From Planctomycetaceae bacterium (GTDB taxonomy: Bacteria; Planctomycetota; Planctomycetia; Planctomycetales; Planctomycetaceae): a stretch of 15,933 nucleotides of DNA. The notes beneath the pieces were generated by a model that had not been told where the DNA came from, did not search any database, and was given only the letters and a program-made list of their open reading frames with translations. The position numbers were made by a program, and so were the translations under genes. Position 1 is the first letter of the stretch; each line of letters begins with the position of its first letter. This document shows positions 1 through 7,147 of the stretch, piece by piece. The DNA is taken from assembly GCA_016795125.1 (NCBI GenBank), contig JAEUIG010000572.1:1-15933 (forward strand), read 5' to 3'.

Positions 1-423
1 GACAGTTCTGCGGCGGCAATCGCCTGCCAGGGTCTGATCCGGCTCGGTCGACTCCTCCTGGGAGTGAAGGCAAACGCCATAGGAGGTGCGTCACAGACCG
101 AACAAATCAACCGCGGAGTTCGGGGACAGAAATATTGGGACGCCGGACTGTCGGTGCTGCGGAACCTGCTGCGTGAGCCCTACCTGTCGGATGATCCACA
201 GCATCAGGGGTTGCTGCTGCACTCGGTCTATCACCGACCGAATGGCTGGGACCACGTCCCCGAAGGTCGCAGGATATCGTGTGGCGAATCCTGCATGTGG
301 GGGGATTACCATTTGCGCGAGGCAGCTCTGTATGTGCACCGCCTTGCACAGTGCAAGAATTACACGTTTTTCGAGCCCGCGCCGAAACGGGAATTCAAGT
401 TGGCCAAGGGAATGACGGATTGA
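1..423 (+). CDS. Glycoside hydrolase family 88 (unsaturated uronyl hydrolase), C-terminal part
   Basis: The frame is open from base 1 to a TGA at 421-423, so the gene starts before the window and only its last 140 residues are present. The visible part begins with DSSAAAIA and carries GLLLHSVYHRPNGWDHVPEG and CGESCMWGDYHLREAALY, which match the conserved C-terminal half of GH88 unsaturated glucuronyl/chondroitin-disaccharide hydrolases. These remove the 4,5-unsaturated uronic acid left on oligosaccharides by polysaccharide lyases, through hydration of the double bond. The Asp of DSSA belongs to a conserved GH88 active-site segment. The GTG at 64 is internal and should not be used as a start. 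The SDR gene follows 4 bp later, so the two are probably cotranscribed. Signal peptide, full length and substrate cannot be judged from this fragment. Confidence 0.85.
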   Translation, partial: DSSAAAIACQGLIRLGRLLLGVKANAIGGASQTEQINRGVRGQKYWDAGLSVLRNLLREPYLSDDPQHQGLLLHSVYHRPNGWDHVPEGRRISCGESCMWGDYHLREAALYVHRLAQCKNYTFFEPAPKREFKLAKGMTD

Positions 424-427
424 CCGA

Positions 428-1207
428 ATGTCGAAAGCAGAAAAGGTCGCGCTGATCACCGGCGGAGCCCGCGGCATCGGACTCGGCATTGCCAGGCATC
501 TCGCCGCTGCAGGTTGCGACCTCGCCATCAACGGCGTACGCGACGCCGCCGATGTCGCCGACTCACTCGCCGAACTGCGGCAGTCGGGCCGTGATGTCCT
601 CTATTGCCAGGGAGACATCGGACGCGCCGACGACCGCGCACACATTGTCGCTCAAGTCCGCTCCCACTTCGGCCGCTTGCAGTTTCTCGTGAACAACGCC
701 GGCATCACCTCCCCCGGACGCAAGGACCTGCTCGACGCCGAAGAAGCCGGCTGGGACCGCGTGTTCGACACCAACCTCAAGGGGCCGTTCTTTCTCACGC
801 AACTCGCCGCCCGCTGGATGATCGAACAGCGCACCGCCGATCCGCAGTTCCGCGGAGTGGTCATCAACGTCTCGTCAGTCTCCGCCGAGATCATCTCGCT
901 CAACCGCGGCGACTACTGCCTCACCAAGGCGGCGACCGGCATGGCAACGAAGCTCTGGGCCGCACGGCTGGCGGAGCACGCCATTGAAGTCTACGAAATC
1001 CAGCCCGGAGTCATCCGCAGCGACATGACCGCCCCGGTCACGGAAAAATACGACCGCCTCATCGCCGGCGGACTGACCCTCCAGCCCCGCTGGGGCGAAG
1101 CCGACGACGTCGGCCGCGCCGCCGCCATGCTCGTCCGCGGCGACCTCCCCTATGCCACCGGCCAGGTCCTCAAAATCGACGGCGGCATGACGATCCGCCA
1201 GATGTAG
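428..1207 (+). CDS. Short-chain dehydrogenase/reductase (classical SDR, FabG/KduD-like)
   Basis: This 259-residue protein has every hallmark of a classical SDR. The Rossmann dinucleotide motif TGGARGIG is at residues 11-18, NNAG at 89-92, the structural Asn at 116, NVSS at 147-150 with catalytic Ser150, and Tyr163-x3-Lys167. The C-terminus GQVLKIDGGMTIRQM is typical. It should be a cytoplasmic NAD(P)(H)-dependent oxidoreductase. Automated pipelines would probably call it 3-ketoacyl-ACP reductase, but it sits 4 bp after a GH88 gene. Unsaturated uronates released by GH88 rearrange to a keto-hexuronate that KduD-type SDRs act on, so a carbohydrate reductase role is a reasonable inference, unproven here. 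The ATG at 428 has no clear Shine-Dalgarno, and translation may be coupled to the upstream stop. Confidence 0.85.
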   Translation: MSKAEKVALITGGARGIGLGIARHLAAAGCDLAINGVRDAADVADSLAELRQSGRDVLYCQGDIGRADDRAHIVAQVRSHFGRLQFLVNNAGITSPGRKDLLDAEEAGWDRVFDTNLKGPFFLTQLAARWMIEQRTADPQFRGVVINVSSVSAEIISLNRGDYCLTKAATGMATKLWAARLAEHAIEVYEIQPGVIRSDMTAPVTEKYDRLIAGGLTLQPRWGEADDVGRAAAMLVRGDLPYATGQVLKIDGGMTIRQM

Positions 1208-1250
1208 GATCGTCATTCCCTTAGTATTCGTCAGGAAATCGACACCAAGC

Positions 1251-1276
1251 CACGGAGACACCGAGACGCACGGAGA
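1251..1276 (+). repeat. Short degenerate tandem tract, CAC(G/C)GAGA units
   Basis: Three near-identical 8-mers are visible: CACGGAGA at 1251-1258, CACCGAGA at 1259-1266 and CACGGAGA at 1269-1276. The tract begins 43 bp past the SDR stop, with the purine-rich strand in the SDR sense. Related tracts follow the moaD-like gene and the M3 peptidase gene. Confidence 0.65.
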
Positions 1277-1371
1277 GGAACTCGCATTGAATCGATCAAT
1301 GGTTGCCAGACCGGAATTCAATCACGGATCTGCTGCAACCGGCGCCGTGGCTGGCCAAGGCCTTGCATTCT

Positions 1372-1404
1372 CTTTGTGCGTCTTTGTGGCTTTGCGACTT
1401 TGTG
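1372..1404 (-). repeat. Short degenerate tandem tract, CTTTGTG units (plus-strand reading)
   Basis: On the plus strand the units are CTTTGTGCGT, CTTTGTGGC, TTTGCGAC and TTTGTG. On the minus strand this is a purine-rich CACAAAG-type tract about 50 bp past the stop of the MoaD-like gene. It resembles the 1251-1276 tract in opposite orientation. Confidence 0.65.
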
Positions 1405-1453
1405 TCGAACCTTGGGTCTGAAAGCGAGTCGGAATTCTTTCGGAATTCTGCGA

Positions 1454-1699
1454 TCACCCGCCGCTGACCGGCGGAAAGCACGCCACGTCCGCCCCGGGGG
1501 GCACCGCCGCATCGTCCGCTGCGTAGTCGCTGCCGATCGCCACATGCAGCGAAGCCGCCAGCGGCTGCAGCTGCGGCCGAGCATGCAGGAGCGCCGTGCG
1601 CACATCGGCCACGGTCGCCCCTTCCGGCAATTCCAGTTCGATGACCGGTCCGCCCGCCAGATCGCGGGCTCGCGCGAACAGCCGTACGGCAATTCTCAT
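1454..1699 (-). CDS. moaD: MoaD/ThiS-family ubiquitin-like sulfur carrier protein
   Basis: The protein is 81 residues and starts MRIAVRLFARARDLAG. It has the LPEGATVADVRTAL segment (residues 24-38) and ends PPVSGG immediately before the stop. The size, the beta-grasp pattern and the exact C-terminal Gly-Gly are diagnostic of MoaD/ThiS proteins. These are adenylated and thiocarboxylated at the last glycine and donate sulfur, in MoaD's case for molybdopterin synthesis with MoaE. The ATG at 1699 overlaps the stop of the upstream oxidoreductase in an ATGA arrangement, so translation is probably coupled. No moaE, thiG or moeB lies in the window, so the moaD name is by family. A ThiS-like or other sulfur-carrier role remains possible. 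Confidence 0.8.
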   Translation of the reverse strand: MRIAVRLFARARDLAGGPVIELELPEGATVADVRTALLHARPQLQPLAASLHVAIGSDYAADDAAVPPGADVACFPPVSGG

Positions 1700-4653
1700 G
1701 TCACCACCAGTCGCCGGCGGCTCGGCTTGAGCCGGTCCCGCAGTTCGGGCATCAGTCCGTAGGCGAGCGCCATCAGCTTCAGCGGATGCACGGTCGGAGT
1801 CGGCGTCCCCTGTTCCATCTGCAGTTTGCAGCTGCTGCATTCCGTGCAGCCGATTGCCAGGTCCGGCTCCGCCATGCGGCGGATCAGCGCCTCGCCCATC
1901 TTCAGCGACGTCTCGAAGTTCTCCCGCGTGAGTCCAAACGCCCCCGCCATCCCCGAGCAGCCGCGCTCGATGCGGTTCACCGACAACCCGGGAATCAGCG
2001 ACAGCAATTGCGTGAAACCCGATTCCCGCGACAGCGCCGCCACATGGCACGGCAGGTGATAGCCGGCCGACAGCGTCAACGGCTGGAAATCGGTCCGGAG
2101 CTTGCCGTCGGCGTGCAGCTGCCTCAGGAACTCGCCCGCCTCGACCACCTGCCCGGCGATCAGTTCGATATCGGGATGGTCGAGGATCAGCGGATATTCC
2201 TCACGCAGACAGATCGCCGCCGAAGGCTCGGTGCACACGATCGTATGCCCGTCGCGCGCCAGCTCCGACAGCACGCGCACGTTATGCTGCGCCAGCTTGC
2301 GCGCCGCCCCCAGGTCGCCGGCGCAGATCATCGCCATTCCGGACGACGCCTGTTCCAGCGGAACATGCACCGGCACGCCGTTGTGCTTGAGCACCGCCAG
2401 TAGCGCGTGCCCGAGCTGCGGATCGTGATGGTTCACGTACCCATCAGCGAAATAGACGACCGACTTGGGCGTGCGGCTGACGTTCCCCGGATCGGTGTAC
2501 TCCTCGCCGAGCGTGCTGAGGAACGCGCGCCGGGCAAACGCCGGCAATTTCCGCCCCCGCGCGATCCCCAGGAACCGTTCAATGAGCCAGCGCGCCGCCG
2601 GATTGTTGATCGCACGGTTCGCCAGCGGTGCGACGGTGCATCCGAGACGTCCCCACGAATGCGCCCGCGCCAGGAACCAGTCGGTGCGGCTGAGCCCATT
2701 CGCTGCCACGTAGCCCGCCTTGGCCTCGATCATCAGGTGCGGAATGTCGACATTCGACGGGCACTCGTCGCGGCACTGCTTGCAGTTGAAGCACAGCGAC
2801 GCCAGACGCTTCATGCTGTCGGACGACATCTCGCGGAAGTCCAGCGTTCCGCCCGCGAAGCCACGCATGGCGTTCGCCTTGGCGCGCGGACTCGCTTCCT
2901 CGACCGCATCGACGCGGAAAAACGGGCACATCCGCAGCCCGGGTTCCGTGGACCGGCACGACCCGCATCCGTTGCACTGCACGGCCGTTTCGCTCAGCGA
3001 CGCGTTCTGCCACCGGAGCTGCAGCGGGACCGTCGACGCATCCGCCACCTCGACGGGCCGGAAGTGCCGGATCGTCGTATGCGGGTCGTCGCTGATGATC
3101 TTGCCCGGATTCAGCAGGTTCTGAGGATCGAAGACGTCCTTCACCTGTTGAAACACGCGATACAGCGGCCCGTACTGCGAGCGGATGAATGCCGTTCGCG
3201 ACAACCCGTCTCCTTTCTCGCCGCTGATGCTGCCGCCGACCGAGAACACCACTTCGTACAGGTCGCGGGCAATCGCTTCGATGCGGTCGGCATCCTGCTC
3301 GCCCGGCAACGGCAGAAACGGACGCAGGTGCACCTGGCCCGACGCCGCGTGGGCGTACAGCGACGCCGTGAGCTGATGCCGCTGCATCACCCGCTGTGCC
3401 CGCACCAGGAAATCGTGCAGCGCCTCCGGCGGAACGGCAATGTCTTCCACCAGCGGAACAGGCCGCGCACCGCTCTTCAACCGCGCCAGCAGCGGCACGA
3501 CGCGCCGCGGCAGCGACCACAAGAACTCGATTCCCACGTCGTCAAACGCCTGCTGCGCGACGATGACCTGCGACTCCTGCGCGCGGGCCGCCTCAACGAT
3601 CATCCGGATGCGGTCCCGGACCTGCCGTTCGCTGAATCCCGTCTGCTCGACAATCAGTCCGGCCTCGGCCGCCTTGGGAATGATCGCCGCAAAACCCGGG
3701 TCGGCGTCCCGGGCCAGCGACAGCAGCCGGCGATCGATCAGGTCGCACGCCGTCGGCTGCTGGTCGTTGACCGCCTGTACGGTGCGGATCGCCGATTCCA
3801 GCTGGCCGAACAGCAGCAGCGCGACGCCACGCTGCGCGGGAAGCGGCGCCGTGTCGAGCGTCGCCGACGCGAACAGCGCCAGCGTCCCCTCGGAGCCGAC
3901 CAGCAGCCGCGGCAGGTTGACAGTGTTACCGGAGAGCACCGTCCGCAGGTGATATCCGCTGGTGTTGCGCATCAGCGGCGGTTGCCGCTCGCGGATCAAC
4001 GCCTCGTGCTGACGCAGCAGGCGGCCCAGCCGGCCGACCAGTTCGTGCTTGAACGCATGACCGTTCCGTTCCGCCCCCCCTCCGCCGGACTGCGTCGGAT
4101 CGAGCAGCGGCTCAACTCCCGCCAGAAAGGCCTGTCCGCCCGGCAGCACGACCTGGACGTTCTGCACGTGGTCGCGCATCGAACCGACGCGCACGGCGTG
4201 GGAACCGGCCGCATCCACCCCGAGCATGCCCCCGACCGTCGTGACATTGGTGTTGGCCGGATCGGGGGGGAAGTACCGCCCCCGCTCCCGCAGTTCGTCG
4301 TTCAGGCGGTCACGCACGACCCCCGCCTCGACAGTCACGGTCTCCTCGCCGATCGACACGATCCGCGTCATGTGACGGGAAAAATCGACGATCAGTCCGG
4401 TCCCGAGCGCTCCCCCGGCCACTCCGCTTCCCGCGCCGCGCGGAATCAGCGGCAGCGAATGTTCCTCCGCATACTTGCCCAGCACGACAACATCGTCGAG
4501 CGAACGCGGGTACGCCACGCCGATCGGAGTCAATTGATACAGGCTGGCATCCGACGCGTAGATTTCGCGCGTCAGGGGATCAAAGCGGAACTCGCCGGTA
4601 AACACTCCGGCGAGGTCCTCGCGGATGCTCTGCTGCAGTTCTGGCACGGTCAA
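1696..4653 (-). CDS. FAD-linked oxidase fused to 4Fe-4S dicluster/CCG domains (GlcD-GlpC or D-lactate dehydrogenase type)
   Basis: This 985-residue fusion begins with a PCMH-type FAD domain: PRGAGSGVAGG at 71-81 and GSEGTLA at 253-259. The FAD-oxidase C-terminal domain follows, with VEDIAVP at 402-408, a His435-x3-Gly439-x2-His442 motif, SGEKGDG at 477-483 and DPQNLLNPGK near 509. Two 4Fe-4S cluster motifs come next: Cys560-x2-563-x2-566-x9-576 and Cys621-x2-624-x2-627-x3-631. Last are CCG-like segments with PCH at 868-870, Cys899 and CTECSSC at 936-942. Such proteins oxidise 2-hydroxyacids (lactate, glycolate, 2-hydroxyglutarate) and pass electrons through the clusters to a membrane acceptor. 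The substrate is not readable here. The start is uncertain: TTG at 4653, or GTG two codons later, with an in-frame stop upstream and no clear ribosome site. Confidence 0.88.
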   Translation of the reverse strand: MTVPELQQSIREDLAGVFTGEFRFDPLTREIYASDASLYQLTPIGVAYPRSLDDVVVLGKYAEEHSLPLIPRGAGSGVAGGALGTGLIVDFSRHMTRIVSIGEETVTVEAGVVRDRLNDELRERGRYFPPDPANTNVTTVGGMLGVDAAGSHAVRVGSMRDHVQNVQVVLPGGQAFLAGVEPLLDPTQSGGGGAERNGHAFKHELVGRLGRLLRQHEALIRERQPPLMRNTSGYHLRTVLSGNTVNLPRLLVGSEGTLALFASATLDTAPLPAQRGVALLLFGQLESAIRTVQAVNDQQPTACDLIDRRLLSLARDADPGFAAIIPKAAEAGLIVEQTGFSERQVRDRIRMIVEAARAQESQVIVAQQAFDDVGIEFLWSLPRRVVPLLARLKSGARPVPLVEDIAVPPEALHDFLVRAQRVMQRHQLTASLYAHAASGQVHLRPFLPLPGEQDADRIEAIARDLYEVVFSVGGSISGEKGDGLSRTAFIRSQYGPLYRVFQQVKDVFDPQNLLNPGKIISDDPHTTIRHFRPVEVADASTVPLQLRWQNASLSETAVQCNGCGSCRSTEPGLRMCPFFRVDAVEEASPRAKANAMRGFAGGTLDFREMSSDSMKRLASLCFNCKQCRDECPSNVDIPHLMIEAKAGYVAANGLSRTDWFLARAHSWGRLGCTVAPLANRAINNPAARWLIERFLGIARGRKLPAFARRAFLSTLGEEYTDPGNVSRTPKSVVYFADGYVNHHDPQLGHALLAVLKHNGVPVHVPLEQASSGMAMICAGDLGAARKLAQHNVRVLSELARDGHTIVCTEPSAAICLREEYPLILDHPDIELIAGQVVEAGEFLRQLHADGKLRTDFQPLTLSAGYHLPCHVAALSRESGFTQLLSLIPGLSVNRIERGCSGMAGAFGLTRENFETSLKMGEALIRRMAEPDLAIGCTECSSCKLQMEQGTPTPTVHPLKLMALAYGLMPELRDRLKPSRRRLVVT

Positions 4654-4664
4654 GGTGGCCCGAT

Positions 4665-5135
4665 TCAGGCCGGACGTGATCGCTGCGCTTCACGGGTGCG
4701 CAGCTCTTCCTGGCGATAGCGTTCGGCCGTTTCGTGGCTGAACCCCGGATGCTCCGCCGATGTTGATCGCAATCGATGGTGACGGGACTTGCAGCGGTAG
4801 CACACCAGCACGTCGGGCATCACGATGAACACGATCATGTCCGCCAGCGCGAAGGCCATCAGCAGCCCCAGCGCCGTTTTCGGCCAGTGGAAGTACCACG
4901 CGATGCTGCTGAGCACCGCCCCGGCGGCAACCAGCGCCAAACCCAGCGCCTGCGGAAAGTCCTTCTGCCGCCACAGATCGCCGTTCCCGCAGGCCACACA
5001 CTGCTCCGGCGGGTCCGACGCGTTTCCCAGCGCGCGCGACCACCCGCACGGCGCGCAGCTCAACTCGCCTGACCCCGGCAGGTCGCCCGTTCGCTGGGTT
5101 CGCCCGCAGTTCGGGCAGTGAAACGTCAATTGCAC
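4665..5135 (-). CDS. Small zinc-ribbon membrane protein, function unknown
   Basis: Read from a GTG at 5135, the protein is 156 residues. An N-terminal zinc-ribbon-like unit has Cys7, Cys10, Cys27 and Cys30. A second pair, CVAC, is at 46-49. Two hydrophobic segments follow at about 63-83 and 86-107, then a CYRC pair at 112-115 and a charged C-terminal tail. The two CxxC pairs flanking the helices could bind one metal if brought together. The frame stays open well upstream of 5135, but that part is the antisense of the neighbouring membrane-protein gene and lacks family character, so the GTG that starts VQLTFHCPNCG is preferred. It ends 11 bp before the oxidoreductase start, so the two are probably cotranscribed. 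I do not recognise a named family. Confidence 0.7.
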   Translation of the reverse strand: MQLTFHCPNCGRTQRTGDLPGSGELSCAPCGWSRALGNASDPPEQCVACGNGDLWRQKDFPQALGLALVAAGAVLSSIAWYFHWPKTALGLLMAFALADMIVFIVMPDVLVCYRCKSRHHRLRSTSAEHPGFSHETAERYRQEELRTREAQRSRPA

Positions 5136-5212
5136 GGCAGTGTGTCGACTCGCAAGTTCGTCAGGGGGCCCCCGTTCCGCCGCCTGCCTGAGGCGCGGAT
5201 CGTGCAATCGTA

Positions 5213-5959
5213 TCACAGCGGCCACTGGAATTCGCGGCACAACAGGGCGGCGGTGGTCTCTCCGATAAACGCGAGAATCACCGCGGCAAACAGCACCCCC
5301 GTCGCCGACTGCGTGTTGCGGTACTTCAGGATCCGCAACACCATCCCCCCGAGCACCAGCGGGCCAATGATTCCGGCCGACCACCGCAAAACCAGCCAGA
5401 TCAACGGCACCCCCGACCAGGTCACTCCGGTGACGGACCACAGTCCGATACCGGCCAGAACTCCCCGTAAGGCTGCCGCTGACAGGAGCAAATGCGTCAG
5501 TCGGGTGAGCGGCACGAGCGACATGCTTGTCGCCGTCAGGTGCCAATGCCCCAGCAGCATCGCGGCGACGGAACCGCCCACCAGCCATGCCGAGCTGATC
5601 TCGCTCGCAATGCCCAGTGCACGCACGGCCGGGGTCGCGGCCGGAATCTGCGTCGAAAGGAGCAGCGCAGTTAACGCAGTGGCGCTGATCAGGAAGCAAC
5701 ACACGGTGCCTTCACGACGTCGCCCGAGCGACCACAACGTTGAACCCGCGAAGGACAGGCAGGCCAGGGCAATGCTCAGCGAGCGTACGACGCCCTTCGG
5801 ATCGCTGTCCCCCGAGACACTCATCGTGGCCAGCACGCCCAGCCCCAAAGTCACCAGCATCTGAATGCGGAAAAACCCGGCAGTCACCGCCGCTCGCGGC
5901 ATGAGACACCAGGTGACGCTGATCCCCGCCAGCAATCGCAGCGCAATTTGCAGAATCAT
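5213..5959 (-). CDS. Polytopic membrane protein of unknown function
   Basis: The protein is 248 residues from an ATG at 5959. It is strongly hydrophobic, with about seven or eight probable membrane segments (roughly 2-20, 31-48, 59-79, 86-105, 112-136, 147-172, 184-209 and 220-240). GHWHLTATSMSLVPLTRLTH at about 137-156 contains three histidines (138, 140, 156) in or next to membrane helices, and an acidic residue (Glu120) lies in the preceding segment. Buried histidines could ligate heme or bind a quinone, but nothing proves this. It is the first gene of the minus-strand block containing the FAD/Fe-S oxidoreductase, 77 bp ahead of the zinc-ribbon gene. A role in passing electrons to the membrane pool is a guess from context. 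Confidence 0.65.
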   Translation of the reverse strand: MILQIALRLLAGISVTWCLMPRAAVTAGFFRIQMLVTLGLGVLATMSVSGDSDPKGVVRSLSIALACLSFAGSTLWSLGRRREGTVCCFLISATALTALLLSTQIPAATPAVRALGIASEISSAWLVGGSVAAMLLGHWHLTATSMSLVPLTRLTHLLLSAAALRGVLAGIGLWSVTGVTWSGVPLIWLVLRWSAGIIGPLVLGGMVLRILKYRNTQSATGVLFAAVILAFIGETTAALLCREFQWPL

Positions 5960-5995
5960 GCCGGCCCCGTCTGCGAGGGCGCAACGCTTCTCCCG

Positions 5996-6042
5996 CTCCC
6001 CCGAATGCCGCGCCGATGAGCGACCAGATTTAGTCGGGGGAG
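5996..6042. repeat. Inverted repeat, CTCCCCCGA arms
   Basis: CTCCCCCGA at 5996-6004 pairs perfectly with TCGGGGGAG at 6034-6042 across a 29-nt loop. It is followed by AGGGCCGGCGTGAGGGG (6043-6059). It lies between the folE stop and the start of the membrane-protein gene at 5959, both on the minus strand. There is no T run, so a terminator role is only possible. The sequence looks like a dispersed intergenic element. Confidence 0.55.
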
Positions 6043-6186
6043 AGGGCCGGCGTGAGGGGCATCACCATCGCGTTGCATTGCACCTGGTCTCAAACGATGT
6101 TTCCCATGCTGCTGCACTCACGGCAGAGTGCGAGGGCGAACCCCCATCGCGGCTCTTGACCCTGGCCTCTTAGCCCTCGACCCCGA

Positions 6187-6801
6187 TCACGGCGTGCGAT
6201 TGATCAGCGACATCGCCTCCGCACGGCTCGACTGGTTCGTTCGAAACAGCCCGCGCACGGCGCTCGTCACCGTCAGGCTGCCCGGCTTCGTGATGCCGCG
6301 GATCGTCATGCAGGTGTGCGTCGCTTCCAGCACGACGATCACTCCCTTCGCGTCCAGCTCCTTGTGGACCAGCTCGGCAATGTCGTGCGTCATCCGCTCC
6401 TGCACCTGCGGCCGCTTCGAAATCTCTTCCACGACCCGCGCCAGCTTGCTGAGGCCGACGACCTTGCCCTTCGGCAGGTAGCCGACATGCGCGACGCCCA
6501 TGAACGGCAGCAGGTGGTGCTCGCACATGCTGTTAAAGCTGATGTCGCGGACCAGTACGAGCTCGTCGTACTGCTCCTCAAACACCTTTTTCATATGCCG
6601 CGACGGATCGGACCGCAGTCCGCAGAACAGCTCCGCATACATGCGGGCGACACGCGCCGGCGTCTCCACCAGACTCGGCCGGTCCGGGTCCTCGCCGACA
6701 GCCGCCAGAATCTCGCGCACAGCGCGCTCTATGCGGGGCAGATCGACCTTCACGCTGCCAGGCGCAGCCCCGGGGCTATTCTCAGAAGCACACGTATCCA
6801 T
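6187..6801 (-). CDS. folE: GTP cyclohydrolase I
   Basis: The protein is 204 residues and clearly FolE (type IA). It converts GTP to 7,8-dihydroneopterin triphosphate, the first step to tetrahydrofolate, as a cytoplasmic homo-oligomer. The core block SMCEHHLLPFMGVAHVGYLP (91-110) gives zinc ligands Cys93 and His96. Cys164 in THTCMTIRG is the third, and its 71-residue spacing from Cys93 matches E. coli Cys110/Cys181. KVVGLSKLARVVEEISKRPQ (113-132) and TKPGSLTVTSAVRG (171-184) are also conserved. The first 20 residues are variable, as is usual. The ATG at 6801 is only 22 bp from a composite hairpin repeat, so the transcript leader may contain that element. No other folate gene is nearby. Confidence 0.95.
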   Translation of the reverse strand: MDTCASENSPGAAPGSVKVDLPRIERAVREILAAVGEDPDRPSLVETPARVARMYAELFCGLRSDPSRHMKKVFEEQYDELVLVRDISFNSMCEHHLLPFMGVAHVGYLPKGKVVGLSKLARVVEEISKRPQVQERMTHDIAELVHKELDAKGVIVVLEATHTCMTIRGITKPGSLTVTSAVRGLFRTNQSSRAEAMSLINRTP

Positions 6802-7147
6802 GGATGAAGCGATGTCTCTTGTGAGCCTCGAAGAGGCGATACGTCGTAGCCGAGGGCGTAAGCCCTCGGCTCACTCACCGTCGCTCCGCTTAGCCCCGCA
6901 AGGGGCGGCACCTTGCGGGGCTGGCGCTGATCTCGACTGGCAATCGGCGGCTCACGCCGCCGGCTACGTCGTGGCGCTCCTGCGGAGCTGCAGGGCTGTC
7001 GAGTTACGACGATGATACGCCGCTTGCGGTCGCTGAAAAAGTCCCGCCCCCGAATAAGCCCAAATTGGGAAGCCAATCCCGCTCACTTGCGGCGATTCTC
7101 AGCAGCCGACAGACTACGGCCGATTCCAACAACTGAGACTCAGACCA
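6802..7147. other. Divergent intergenic region between folE and a CaMKII-AD gene
   Basis: These 346 bp separate two divergent genes and must contain the promoters of both. The folE-proximal half (6824-6988) is the composite hairpin repeat described separately. The remainder (about 6990-7147) is less structured and is the likely promoter zone, although I cannot identify a convincing -35/-10 pair. Open frames across it are not supported as genes. Confidence 0.6.
6824..6988 (+). repeat. Composite GTAG-bounded hairpin repeat, copy A (REPIN-like)
   Basis: In order: a shared 29-nt end (6824-6852) including GTAG at 6846-6849; stem 1, GCCGAGGGC/GCCCTCGGC (6849-6857 with 6862-6870) on a GTAA loop; a central stem, AGCCCCGCAAGG/CCTTGCGGGGCT (6892-6903 with 6911-6922); stem 3, CGGCGGC/GCCGCCG (6945-6951 with 6956-6962); then CTAC at 6964-6967 and a mini-hairpin GCTCC-TGC-GGAGC (6976-6988). 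The same order of elements occurs inverted at 12412-12597. The stem sequences partly differ but pairing is preserved. Confidence 0.8.

Larger units (their letters stand above)
1208..1453. other. Convergent intergenic gap with purine/pyrimidine tandem tracts
   Basis: This gap separates the 3' ends of two convergent genes and shows no coding potential. It holds a CACGGAGA-type tract (1251-1276), an opposite-strand CTTTGTG-type tract (1372-1404), and two direct copies of TCGGAATTCT at 1430-1449. No hairpin followed by a T run is visible, so termination, if it occurs here, is not by a classical intrinsic terminator. Confidence 0.6.

Noticed and set aside
2407..4719. A 770-codon open frame on the plus strand.
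   Set aside because: It is antisense to the well-supported FAD/Fe-S oxidoreductase. Its translation is Arg/His/Gln-rich without domains, as expected from GC-biased third codon positions.
5136..5702. Upstream extension of the zinc-ribbon protein to 345 residues.
   Set aside because: The extra part is antisense to the membrane-protein gene and has no family features. The zinc-ribbon motif starts right after the GTG at 5135.
6824..6988. A folate or pterin riboswitch upstream of folE.
   Set aside because: The same hairpin layout occurs upstream of an unrelated sulfatase-fold gene, so a dispersed repeat explains it better than a ligand-specific aptamer.
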